From the NCBI GenBank assembly GCA_964023275.1, contig OZ029918.1:31366225-31430224 (forward strand): DNA of 64,000 nucleotides, written 5' to 3'. Below are positions 35,476-54,700 of this stretch, piece after piece. Both the position numbers and the translations under genes were made by a program. Under the pieces are notes generated by a model. That model was given only the letters and a program-made list of their open reading frames with translations, was not told the origin of the DNA and ran no database searches. Every line of letters begins with the position of its first letter. Position 1 is the stretch's first letter. This stretch comes from Norana najaformis (lineage: Eukaryota; Annelida; Clitellata; Crassiclitellata; Hormogastridae).

Positions 35476-36234
35476 CGATAATCTATAAATCCAAAACAAA
35501 CAGGCTAATGTCTCGTGTTGTCAATTTCCCCCCGTTTCAGTCAGCTCAAGGTGAGACTAAAGCCCGGTTAATCCCAGAACAAAACCCATATTTGTCATTT
35601 GTTATTATGATATGTAACGTGGTATTCTTCAGTCTTAAGTTTTTATTCTAGGGCACCTAATCTGTTTTCTTGGTATATCAATTAAATCATGAAACTTTCT
35701 TTAGTTTCGATATTTTTACAGTTGTTAGTTTTGATGCCAGTGAATAGCCTACAAGTTCTTTTAAACTTGCGATCAAGTAGATGAGGTCCAATTTTCCCCG
35801 TAATATTGTTTTTAACTAATTTAACTGGGCTTTCGAATATTAAGCTGTTTCTCATTACTTTAAATTTGGTGCTAAATAAATGAGGAGTAAAGGATAAGTT
35901 TACGATAACATAACATGCGCCTGTGAATAAGCTGGTCCCTGCGGCGCGGCTTTCGTCGGACGCTGTAGAAATCTCGGAATTACGATTACGAAATTACGAT
36001 GCTGTTTCTCTGCCTGACTTTTTTATCTTGACCTGGAACCGAATCCTTTTTGCCCATCGATTTTGTTTTGACTGAGCGCCTGTGAATAAGCTGGTCTCCG
36101 TGACGTGGCTTTCGTAGGGCCCTGTAGAAATCTCGGGATTACGATCAATATCTTGGCAGCTGGGCTTGTTTGCAGCTATTAACAGCCGTTGAAACTCAGC
36201 CGATCGTAGGTCAGATGCGGCTGCTAAAATCAAG
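35476..36234. promoter_or_regulatory. Divergent spacer between THADA and DNAJC25 start codons
   Basis: The THADA ATG (minus, 35475) and the DNAJC25 ATG (plus, 36235) are 759 bp apart, head to head, so both promoters must lie here or in short untranslated exons. About 230 bp of it (35917-36150) is two family E SINE copies. No clear TATA box seen. The promoter role is inferred from geometry. Confidence 0.55.
35917..36150 (+). repeat. Two tandem family E SINE-like copies
   Basis: Copy one (35917-35999) is a truncated 3' half ending ATTACGATTACGAAATTACG. Copy two (36000-36150) starts directly after and carries the fuller unit (ATCGATTTTGTTTTGACTGA, then GAAATCTCGGGATTACGAT). Both are in DNAJC25 orientation; the second ends 85 bp before its ATG. 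Confidence 0.8.
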
Positions 36235-44378
<8,144 letters not shown>

Positions 44379-44917
44379 AATTCGCCCTTTGCTGGCTGCT
44401 ATGGAAATTTATGATGGAAGGAAGTTTTAAAACATTGAACGTGCTTCTTTTGGAAATGAGAATCTCTGTGATAAACTATCAGAGGTTTCCCATTGATTTC
44501 TGATCTCATTTTTGGTGTATTTTGATTTACGAGTTTGTAATATAGAATTCTTTGCAGACTGTCAAAATGTGTTCATAGCAGAAATGTATGGAAATGTATT
44601 ATAAGTATGTATTTATATAGCACAACTTCAAGGAAACTGCTCAGCAGTGCTCTTTAAGTCACTTGGCAGAAACACTAAGAATTTCAGAGAGATGAGTATG
44701 TAGATGTTTTTCTGCAGCCATGGTGATTATACTGGCTTTGAACGAACTCCTTTCTGCCCAGCAGCCCCACTGTATGTCTTCGTAAGCTTAGTCCCTGCCA
44801 TGCTGTATAAATTCCACCAGAGCCATAATGCCGATAACCTATCTGCATAATGATATAAAAATGTTCAGAATGAGGTGACGTTAAAAGAAAATAGAGCTTG
44901 AAGTTTAGCATGAGAGG

Positions 44918-45140
44918 TCCTCTAATAATCGTAATCGTAATTCCGAGATTTCTACAGCGCCCAACGAAAGCCGCGCTGTGGGGACTGGCTTATTTACAGC
45001 TGCTCAGTCAAAACAAAATCGATATGCAGAAATGTTCGGTTCCAGGTCAAGATCCAAAAGTCAGACGGAGAGACAGCGTGGCAGCTACGGGGGGTGGTAT
45101 TTGGGGTTGGAGAGGAGAGAGAGATAAGGGGAAGAAGGGG
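44918..45140 (-). repeat. Family E SINE-like element, longest copy
   Basis: AATCGTAATCGTAATTCC tail, then TTCTACAGCGCCCAACGAAA, CTCAGTCAAAACAAAATCGA and GTTCCAGGTCAAGATCC. It extends further into the 5' part than other copies and abuts the MITE at 45164. Confidence 0.75.
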
Positions 45141-45163
45141 TGTTGGGGGACAGGCTAGTAAGG

Positions 45164-45516
45164 GATGTCCACAAAAAATTACCTACGTTGGAGTGCTCCC
45201 TCATCTTGTCTGCATTTGGCGTTACCTTCTTCCACACCTTTGTTTACATCGACACCCCAACAGAACACTAGGGCCTAGGTCAGGCCATCCTGCGGGGCTA
45301 ACTTTGCTTCTGGGAGTGGTATTTTGATACTTCCACATCCTGCAGAGGGATTCTGATTAGATTCAATGCAGTACAGACTCAACCATCTGACTGAAGTTGG
45401 TGCTTAAGGCACTGACTACTGAAATAACTATGTACCAAATTTAAATCTGCATTGGGAATACCCCTCCCCATGTCTCCCCTTCTGTAGACATCCTTAGTGG
45501 ACGGCCCCTAAGCAGT
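45164..45516. mobile_element. MITE-like element, copy 2
   Basis: Begins near GGATGTCCACAAAAAATTAC and ends near TAGACATCCTTAGTGGACGG; these ends are imperfect inverted repeats. The interior is shared with 8178-8575. No open frame. Confidence 0.65.
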
Positions 45517-46450
45517 ATTTGTGGGAACTGTTTAAAATGAAGAGCCTGTGATTTTGCAGCTGTATCTATATAAGAACATACCATAAACTTGTAGTAAGCT
45601 ACGTTAAAGAAAGCAAACTGTTTTGTTGCAACATGTAACCTGTAAGGAAAGGTTGTTTAGTTATTGGTTGCTGCTGTAGTGTTCCATTAAGAATTTCAGT
45701 GCTAGGCTTACCATGGTTTGAGCCATACCAGTATTTTCATCTGTTGGCTCAATTGGCTGGTGTTTGAGTTACTGCAAAATTTTCCTCAAGCAAACTGTTT
45801 GACCTCTAAAGTAGGAGAGGAGTCGAGTTGCAGCCCCAGTAATTGAGTTGAGTTTTTAGTGGAACTCAATACTTAATGAAGGTGGCTGTTAGGACACCAA
45901 CATAGGCTTGACCTAGTATTTTACGGGTTAATCAGGTCGGCTGTTTATTGCTTGAATGTTAGTAAGGAAATGCGTAACGAGCTATTTGTTAGAGATAATA
46001 TGTACAATTTATTTTGTTTCAACTGCACTTCAGGAACCTGAAAATTGCTGTGAAACGTGTCATGTGCTTTAATCATCTAGTTTGTTAGTTAATCCACATT
46101 GATATGTATCTATAATTTGAACTGATTTGAACATATCTCATGAATAGTACTGTATTTACTGAAAGGAACAGCTGTCTATGATTAGACATCCCGACAAAGT
46201 ACAGTCGCAGGTTTGATTCTTGACAGGATGTTATCGCCTGAGCATTAAAAGAAAATAACTTGACTGTGGTAACAATGAGCTAAGTCTAAAATAGTTTTTG
46301 ATCTATTTTAGAATTTAGAGTTAATTTAAAAAGCTAGTGTGTTAGCTTTGGTCTGTAGCTGTACAATGAATTTTGCTCACGACACCTTCTTTGTTGAATG
46401 TCTCTTGTACAAATGGTAGTAAATTATAAGCTGTACTTTTGTCTATGAAT

Positions 46451-46456
46451 AATAAA
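46451..46456 (+). terminator. Candidate poly(A) signal of DNAJC25
   Basis: AATAAA about 2.1 kb after the DNAJC25 stop, in AT-rich DNA with a TTGTCTTGTTTATTTTC stretch just after it. A long 3' UTR would be implied; an earlier signal variant is possible. Confidence 0.35.
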
Positions 46457-46734
46457 AATTTGTCTTGTTTATTTTCAATAGAGAAGGATCCAGGACTTAC
46501 CTGTGTGTGTTTATTGTATCTAGATATTTGTATGGTCCTTTTAAGAACTCTCTAGGGCAATGAAGCACAGCTGTCTAACAGTTACAAAGAGGTACAACTT
46601 CAGATATGCTGAGATGTTTGTGTATTAAATTGAGCATTTGCTTTCAACCCATGTAACCTGATCAAGTTGGTTATGTAAGATCGAATATGTCAGGGAGCTC
46701 TGTGTTCCAATCTCGAGTCAGCCTGGTTGACGAA

Positions 46735-46976
46735 CGCTGTCATACTGCGAGGACTTCCTTGTCCCACGCTGTCATACTGTGAAGGGATCCCTGTCCCACG
46801 CTGTCATACTGCGAAGGGATCCCTGTCCCACGCTGTCATACTGCAAAGGGATCCCTGTCCCACGCTGTCATACTGCAAAGGGGTCCCTGTCCCACGCTGT
46901 CATACTGCGAAGGGATCCCTGTCCCACGCTGTCATACTGCGAAGGGATCCCTGTCCCACGCTGTCATACTGCGAAC
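46735..46976. repeat. 32-bp minisatellite, about 7.5 copies
   Basis: Unit containing CGCTGTCATACTGCGAAGGG, then ATCCCTGTCCCA. Copy starts fall exactly every 32 bp from 46737 to 46961. The first copy is the most divergent (GAGGACTTCCTT). Each regular unit carries the palindrome GGGATCCC. Some units have CAAAGG in place of CGAAGG. Confidence 0.95.
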
Positions 46977-47029
46977 TTGTGCTTGGTGCACTTTCTCGTT
47001 CTCATTGGACTGTCTTTCTGGAGCAGTCT

Positions 47030-47165
47030 TATGCTGTAAATCCAAACTGTTCCAGCTGATGCACAAGGAGCATTTTCAGCTAAGCTTAAGATGCACCTTT
47101 TTAGAACTGTTTGATAGCCATGTTCCTGTGAGGTACTTAGAGGCGCTATACAAATGTTCACTAGT
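47030..47165 (+). mobile_element. LINE 3' end fragment
   Basis: AAATCCAAACTGTTCCAGCT, CTTAAGATGCACCTTTTTAG and GTACTTAGAGGCGCTATACA. Closest relative in the window is 29810-29945. It starts about 55 bases after the 32-bp array. Confidence 0.65.
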
Positions 47166-47319
47166 TAGGTGCAAACATACAGACAGTTTCTGTAGCTTTT
47201 GGAAAGATTGTAACAGAATGGTTGAGTGGCTAGAGCTAACTAGTGATTACAGAATTTTAATTGGGAAGGCATAATAACAAAAGATGGATTAAGTTTGAGA
47301 GAGCAGAGAAAGGTTAGTT

Positions 47320-47420
47320 ACTTTGTAATTGTAATTGCAAATTTATATAGCACCACTTTAGGAGAAACTCGTCAGAAGTTGGGACTGGGGCAGAACAGTG
47401 GTGGATCCAGAAATATGGCC
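47320..47420 (-). mobile_element. LINE family C 3' end with coding remnant
   Basis: Minus-strand translation reads SDEFLLKWCYINLQLQLQ, matching the SSEFLLKWRYI end of the copy at 10620. The tail is GTAATTGTAATTGCAAATTT on the plus strand. Confidence 0.7.
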
Positions 47421-47944
47421 AAGTAAGCAAGGTCATACTTACGTCTGCTGCTTGTATCTTAGCATGCAGAAAAATTTTGTCTATTTCACAGTCTTTTTTT
47501 AAGCACAAGGATATAAGATAATCTTTTGTTCCTCATATTGTTTGTGTCAATTTTTGTTTTCCAGATTTTTTAACCTTTTTTCAGATGTTTCTATGCCTTT
47601 TTTAAGCATCAGGAATTTCATAAACGTGTTTAAGCTGATGACCAGTTTCCCAGTTTTATCATCACCTTTGTGCCTCTTTAAAAGTTTTGTAGGCAACCCT
47701 CACTGTAACCAGCTGGGATAAATCAGTGGCCTGTCATCACGGCTTAAAATGGGGGCCCTGTTCAGATTGGCCCTCTGGTCCGTGCTTGGGGTTGACTTAT
47801 GAATACTTACACAGGAAAAATGGCTGGAAGCAGGGTGCAATATACTAGGACTTCGGTGCGCCATCGGTTGATGCCGTTTACATTAGACACTGGCGCATGA
47901 GAAGCTGTCTAATTAGTAATTATTTCAATACAGTCATGTCGAAC

Positions 47945-48046
47945 ACTTGCCTATCGATTTTGTTCTGACTGAGCGCCTGTGAATAAGCTGGTCCCCGTGA
48001 CGTGCTTTCGTTGGGCGCTGTAGAAATCTCGGTATTACGATTACGA
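47945..48046 (+). repeat. Family E SINE-like element
   Basis: GCCTATCGATTTTGTTCTGA, CCTGTGAATAAGCTGGTCCC and GAAATCTCGGTATTACGATT. About 660 bp upstream of the ZNF318-like start codon. Confidence 0.8.
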
Positions 48047-48703
48047 TGTACAATCACTCATTGACACCATCAAGTGTAGACTCCGCAAAAATATGTAATC
48101 TGTGCCACAAAGAAAGACATGTAATGAAAATGTCTGCTATTAGTATTTATCGGATTTACTTTAGTTTAAAGTGAAACTACAGTTTTGATTTTTTCTATAT
48201 TTTCGATTTAGGTAATTAATGATTAGGCGATCGTTTTATTTTATTTTAGAAAGCAAATACTGGAAAGACGGGTGATGTGCTTAGCTTATCGGTTGAGTGA
48301 AGTTGTAATATAATGTAATGTAAATCTCCAAAAAATGTAGCGCCACATAAAATCTTAAAAGTTCTACGTACTCGGATTCAGATGTAGATTCCGAAAACGG
48401 AATAGCAGAATCTGCATACGCAGTGCTTAACAAAATAGGGCACATTCTTTTTTGAGTAAGGTAAACAATATTAAACTGAGTGCACAAACCATGATTTATA
48501 TCCAAAACGGCGCTGAACGTACATGCATACATACATTTGGCTTGTTTGTCCCCATGCTGCCTTTCTCCAGTGTACAGCATATCGGGCCTTCTCCTGGTTC
48601 ATATCTTGACTTGAATCTTTCCCTATTAGCTTTTTGCCTCTGCATTGCAGTTCATGTGTGCTTTTGCTTATCTTATGAAATGTTTAATTTTAGTAGCTGA
48701 GAA

Positions 48704-51700
48704 ATGGCCAGCCGCAAAGAAGAATTGTTATCCAGGCTAAGAACCACGCTTGCCATTGTATCACAGGCAACAAGGTTTGACAGCATTCTCTCAGGTGATA
48801 GCACTGGCTTTCCAGGTGTTGGAAACCAAACTGGAGCTGGTAATTTAAGGAACTTCCCCCATGTTAGCGAAAGTTCGCTGTGTTCATCTGCTGAAAGCCG
48901 TGGTGCTCCAAATTCAGGCATTAAATATAACCAGTCTTCTACTCCAGCAGTTGATAATAGATGGGCCAATTACAACTCTGTTGGAAGCCCTTGGAATACA
49001 AAGGCAGAGCATGCTCCATCTCAGCATAATCGTCCTACTACCATCAGTGGAATTCCGTCTTTGGGAAACATTGAAGATGTAGATGATGAAGATGAATTTC
49101 TTTATGGCAGTAATGCTAGCTGTAAAGAATCGGCAAAGCCTTCTGAAGCCGATATCTTGCTTAGCTACATACCAGAGAGTAATCCTGATCACGATTTTAA
49201 ATCGTATGCATCCACGTACTCTTCATCCTCCAGCTACCAGCAACAGACATCTGGCTTGGTTTCTCACCAAGGACCTCGAGTTTCTGACATGACTTCTGAT
49301 ATTCTAAAGAATGTTCTGAGGCTTGTGGCCAGACAGAGTCCAGATAGCTGTAGGCATTCTGATTCTCCAAGGGATAGGTTGTCATATGTTGACCCGATGT
49401 TAAGTGCCAGTAGTCAGAGTCGTGCCATGTCTGGTCAGTTGAGCTATCCCCAACGCAATGATTCTTTCAAGTGCACTACATCAGAAAATGAGAATTTGTT
49501 TGGTTCCCAACCACCGACGTCATCTAAGTCATCTGGCATGTGGGCTGATTTAAATGTGACTGCAGCTTCATCTCAGGGTGAGTCATTACAAGAGAGTCCT
49601 TTAGTCCAACTGCCTTTAAGGGTAACACATTCAGCTGGGTCTTCATTTCGGGGCGAGTCAACGACACGGATGTCTGGTGAAAGCTCTGATTTGAACTCAA
49701 CTGTGGACAAGATTCTACAGACCATTGATTTGGATGGTGAACTTCGTAAGCTGATGCAGGAAAAACTTAAAAAGGAAGACGATGGAAAGTTACTGAAAGA
49801 AGAACAGGAGAGAAAAAGGCAGTTATCTCTTGAAAGGATGAAGCTGGAAGAAGAAAAGGCAAGAAGAGACGCTGAAGAACAAGAAAAACTGCATTTAAAT
49901 GAGCAAAATAAGCTTTTAGCAGAAAAGTTGATCCAGGGCCTGTTAAAAGTAAAAGAGAGCACAGAAACTGCATCACAACAAAATCCTCTTATAGATTTAC
50001 TTACTAAGACAGCAGGAATAGAGTTGGAAATGAAAACTACATCCTCAATTGGTAATCTACAGTCTGCAGATGTTGGTGACGAAGGGAGGATTGATTTGGC
50101 TGGTGTGCACTTGAAGAACAATCCTGCGCCATTTTTACCTTGTTCAGCAGACTTAGATAACCATAAGGATGCTGATGTTACTCGGTTAATAGTAACCAGT
50201 GGTAGTTTATTAAAACCAGAAACAGACAATGCTAAGCTGTTGAAGCCAGAAGTGGAGGCTACAAAGCATCGAAGTGGCATAGATCCCAGCTGGGAACAGA
50301 GCACTGAGGAGTTTCTGCGCAAATTAAACAGCAGAGACGAGAATAAAGGAGATGGAAAGAGAACACGAAACCCTCAGGAAGAGCCAAGTGGTTCCAGGAT
50401 GTCTCGAGAAAAAGGAAATGATCGTCGAAGTGTTAGGAATTCAGAACATAAGTCACGCTGCAGCAAGGATTCCTTATCACCTGGGTCAGGATCAGATGAC
50501 AGCAAAGACTGCAGATCTGGTGAGAAAAGTAGAAAGATATTCGTGAAGAATATTAAACAATTGTCAAGGTATTCTAAGTCACCGTTAGCTATGACTGATA
50601 GAATTCAAGTTGCGGAAAGTAATGATGCACAAGGCACTTCAAAGCCTGATGCAATGGTCCGGAGGTCATTAACTCCAGCTGGAAAAGTCGGCGTGGCCGA
50701 AGAAGTGTTGATGAAACTGACTGCCATTCATGGAAGCAAATCAGAACGGAGCGAAGAACAGATGAAGGCTGACATTGAAGCTTTGCAGGCAGAATTGGCA
50801 AACCTGCAGAAAATCAACAGTGGACTTATGAAGAGAGAACCAAGTGAAGCAAGATCAGGTATGGAAAAAATGGAAACTGAGAATATTGCGCAGGTTCCCG
50901 TAGAATTTCCAGCTCCAGCAGTTGGTCAGAAGATGACAACTGGTATTGATGCAAGCAATCAACTGAAAGAGGCTCCATCTCCACTGGCTGGCCAGAAGGT
51001 GGCTCACAGTGATGGAACTAATCGGCCAAAAGAGTCACAATCAGTTGCTGAGAAGACAACAGGTGGTGATGCCAAGGAGTCTTCTGCTGACAAGAAAAGT
51101 AACCATGGCGATGCCGTCTTCAAACCAAAATTGACTAAAGCTCAGATAAGGAAGCTTGAATCAAGCAAAGCAGAAATGCTGGCAAACATCAGTACATTGC
51201 AGCAGGAGTTGGAGAAACTGCAGCAATTGAGCGGCAGTCTTCTGCTGCATGCTGCCAGTAAGGAGAGAGATGCCAAGCTTAAAGAGAACAAGCAGATGCA
51301 GTCGGAAATTGAGGATCACCTTTGGGCATTGCAGAGAGCAACCAAGGAACTGACGGAGCAGTATCTTCAGGGAGATCAGTCGCAAGATGTGTTGGCTGAG
51401 AGCAAACCTAGTGTGTCCACTGCAGAAGCTACCTCTCTGATTGTTCCAAATTCTAAGGTGTTATCATGCACCAGTGAATCCATGAGTGTTTCAACAGCAA
51501 GCCTCATGACTAGCACTGTAACTTCTGCATCAACTTCACAGCCAAAAGCAGTTATATTGACGTCAACCGATACATTGGCTCCAACATCTGATAGTCAAAA
51601 AGTGATCAACAGAACGCCTAAGGTTAGTGAAAATATTTTGTTGTTCTAACCACTGAAATCGTTTGACATACTTGCCAATTTCCAAAACTACTAACATTGT

Positions 51701-54700
51701 TTGAGGCTTTCTGATTTATCTTCTAAAACCAGTAGATTTGAAATGTACTTCTAGTTTCTGCATTCTCAGTTTTGGATTATGCTGTAAATGTTTGTATGTG
51801 TCTGTCATTAATATAATACACTCTGGAATCAATTTTCTGAGTGCAGTTTTGCATAGTTTTCTATAATATTTCGTAAAGTGTATTGCAAAGTTTCAAACAC
51901 TGTAAATCTTTGGATTTGGTAGCAAACCCCTGCTACAAGAAGGTGGCTGCTGTCAATTGTTGTTAGTAAGCCATACTACTTGGGCAGCAATATGGCCAGT
52001 CACGTGACTTTTCATTTGTGCAAACGTAACATTTATAATTTCAGGTCGGATTGATCCTTCAGGAATAAAAAAATAAGTATCAGGTTGAACAGAAATTTTT
52101 TGGTAAATCAGAACCAGTCCTCAAGACCCGTAGAAATGGTGCTGAAGGGCAAGGTCATTGGTATTATTAATTCAAAAGACTGATGAAGTATGATTACTTT
52201 CAGTTTCATCAGGTTTTGGCACCAGCTGTTTGTGGCAGTGATTGGTGTGAATGATCTCGATTCTTTTCAGTTGTTTATTAAGTCCAGTGCTTCTTTCATG
52301 TTTGTTCCAAGTCTTGCTACTTGCTCTCATTTATGTTGTCTTTCCAACCATGGACTTATTTGCTTCTCTTTCATTTGGATCTTGCATGGAGTATTTGGGA
52401 TTCGGTCATCAGGCATTGTTGTTTCCATGTGACCAAACCACTGGAGTCTTCGTTTTATTATTCTTTTATTGGTTGAAATGCAAAACACCATTGGAATGAG
52501 TAAGAAAGTGTGACTTGGCTTCTGTAGCGAATATGAATAAGACAATGGGTGAAGAAGAGAAACTGTGAGTTTAACCAGGGTAAGGGATCGGTAGAAAGAT
52601 AGAATTTGAAAGGGTTTTTTCTTATCAGATTATCAGTAACACTGCACTTGTGTATTATGCTGACAGTCTTATAGAAATCTCCAGATTTGATTAGATCAAT
52701 GCATTTCAGGAGCTGCTCAGAAGTACAGTAAAAGTCAAGTAATGCATGAGTCATGGGAGTCAAGCCATCAGAACCATCCTGGTACTGGAATGTGTGCTAC
52801 TGAGTTATGCAGAAACATCTCAGAATATGCATATTACATGTTCCTATATAGGTGTATTTTATCCTTATATGCATTTACAGCATCCTTATGTAGACCTATT
52901 GACTTCATTTTTAACACGTATGAGTAGAAGTGTCCATATAATGAAACTGCTAAATACACAGTAAATCATTTAAACTTTAAAATCACTTATAACTTTAATT
53001 TACAAAAGACATTAAAACTTACTGTTTTGAAAGAATATTTTCAAGTTAGATTAAAACAACAATTCTGCATGGTTTATTAGCATCAAGAGTCTTCATTGAT
53101 GTAAAGCTGCCTCAAATGACTCATTAATGGCCGCCTAGTAGTTGTCTTACAGCCTTTTTGTATACAACATCACTAGATGTAAGCCTCATTCAATTAATCA
53201 TCTTCTGCTAAAATGACTAAATTTTCAAATTTTTCAACCGCTGTTTGAATGATTGGCATTGTTTCATTTTGCTTCTCCTCAGCAAAATGTCAAAATGTAT
53301 GCATATGGCTTTGTTAGTAACTGATTTTGCAGAATAGCACCTCAATTTTTGCTGAAGCCCCTCAGAATTTGTATCTGTTGAAACTAATAATTTCTATATA
53401 TTTATTTTACATATATATGTACAAATACATACTCATACGTGAACTAGTGATAGCGTGACAGTACAAACATGATACATCTCATCAGTATTGGCAATTAGGA
53501 AAGGGAGAAGGAAATGCCTGTACAGTACTGCACTGTATGAACATATACTGACATTTGCTATACAAATGAGTCGGCTAATGTGTAGTGCCAGTCTATATAT
53601 ACTGCATGTTGATTACATCCTCATGTTAACTGGTGTCTGGGAGGCATGACTTTACCATGAATTAGCCAAATTAGCGCATTATTGGGAGTGTGCATTACCA
53701 GACTATTACTGTACTGCTAACATCAAGAGCAGGTTCAGTACAGAGGTCCAGTATTTGAAGTTAGGAGGTGCAAAGCATTATCTTATGGACAGTGCAACCC
53801 TATGTGTCTGTCTGCCAAGTTTAGCAGCATGTCTGTCTGTATGGTCCCTCTGGTTTCAGTTTTGAACGTGGATGTATTCAGATCTAAAAAGGTGTCAGAA
53901 TAAGCCAAAATGTTTCTTGAGCACTGTCAAGAAACAGTTTTGGTCTGGTTTTAACTAGTTTATCTTGGTTAAGCAATTATCATTAGATATAAGACGTTCT
54001 GGTACGTCTCTTTGAAGTAGTTTGTTCAGATGGAATAATGTTTTAATGTGTGTTCACTTTTCGAAGTTTTGTTTGCAACACATTAAAAAGAAAACTGCCA
54101 GTGTAAGTGATTTGATTTGATCTAGTTTAGGTTTTTTTAAAAGTAATTAAATATTTTTCTGCTGTTGTCATATAATATTTAAAATTTTCAGATTAGTTTA
54201 AATCACCATGTAGCGTTCTAACATTTCTAAGGTTTTATTTTTCTGGTTCCAGATAAAAATTAAGAACTTCCAAATGGTTTGCTTTTCTATATAGCTGTTA
54301 AACTAAACCACCTGGGCCAATCTTGGAATTTAGAAAAATTTCAATGCAGCTTTTTGAATTTTGTGTCTGTTAGGTATGCTAAAATTATACGTTAGTTTCA
54401 GCATTTGTTTTTCTTTGCGGAAGAGTCATGGCAAGTTTTTTCAGAAAAATAATGTTCTGGTTGTTCAAATAACCATTTTACTTTCAGCTGAAAGTAAATT
54501 TTGAATCAAGCAACTTAACATATTCATTGATGTGGTTTCTTTGTATGGGAGCTACAGAATATTTCTGGTTTATTGTGTGCTTCAGACAGCAAGATCGTGC
54601 AGATTGAAGGTCTCCAACTGGACAAATGACTGTCTGCAGCCTTTGGTGCAGTTGCTACATGTGTTTTTCAGTTGATGTAGTGAAAGAAGATTCTCTTCTG

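Larger units (their letters stand above)
44379..48703. other. DNAJC25 3' region and upstream region of the ZNF318-like gene
   Basis: 4.3 kb with no supported CDS. It contains a family E copy (44918-45140), a MITE copy (45164-45516), a candidate DNAJC25 poly(A) signal AATAAA (46451-46456), a 32-bp minisatellite (46735-46976), LINE 3' fragments (47030-47165 and 47320-47420) and another family E copy (47945-48046). The promoter and any 5' UTR exon of the next gene should lie at its right end. Confidence 0.6.

Noticed and set aside
46727-47059. Two overlapping plus-strand frames with repeated CHTAKGSLSHAVI-type text
   Set aside because: Translations of the 32-bp array in two frames.
49573-50322. 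249-codon minus-strand frame
   Set aside because: Antisense of the ZNF318-like coiled-coil exon; Ser/Phe-rich translation typical of an antisense shadow.
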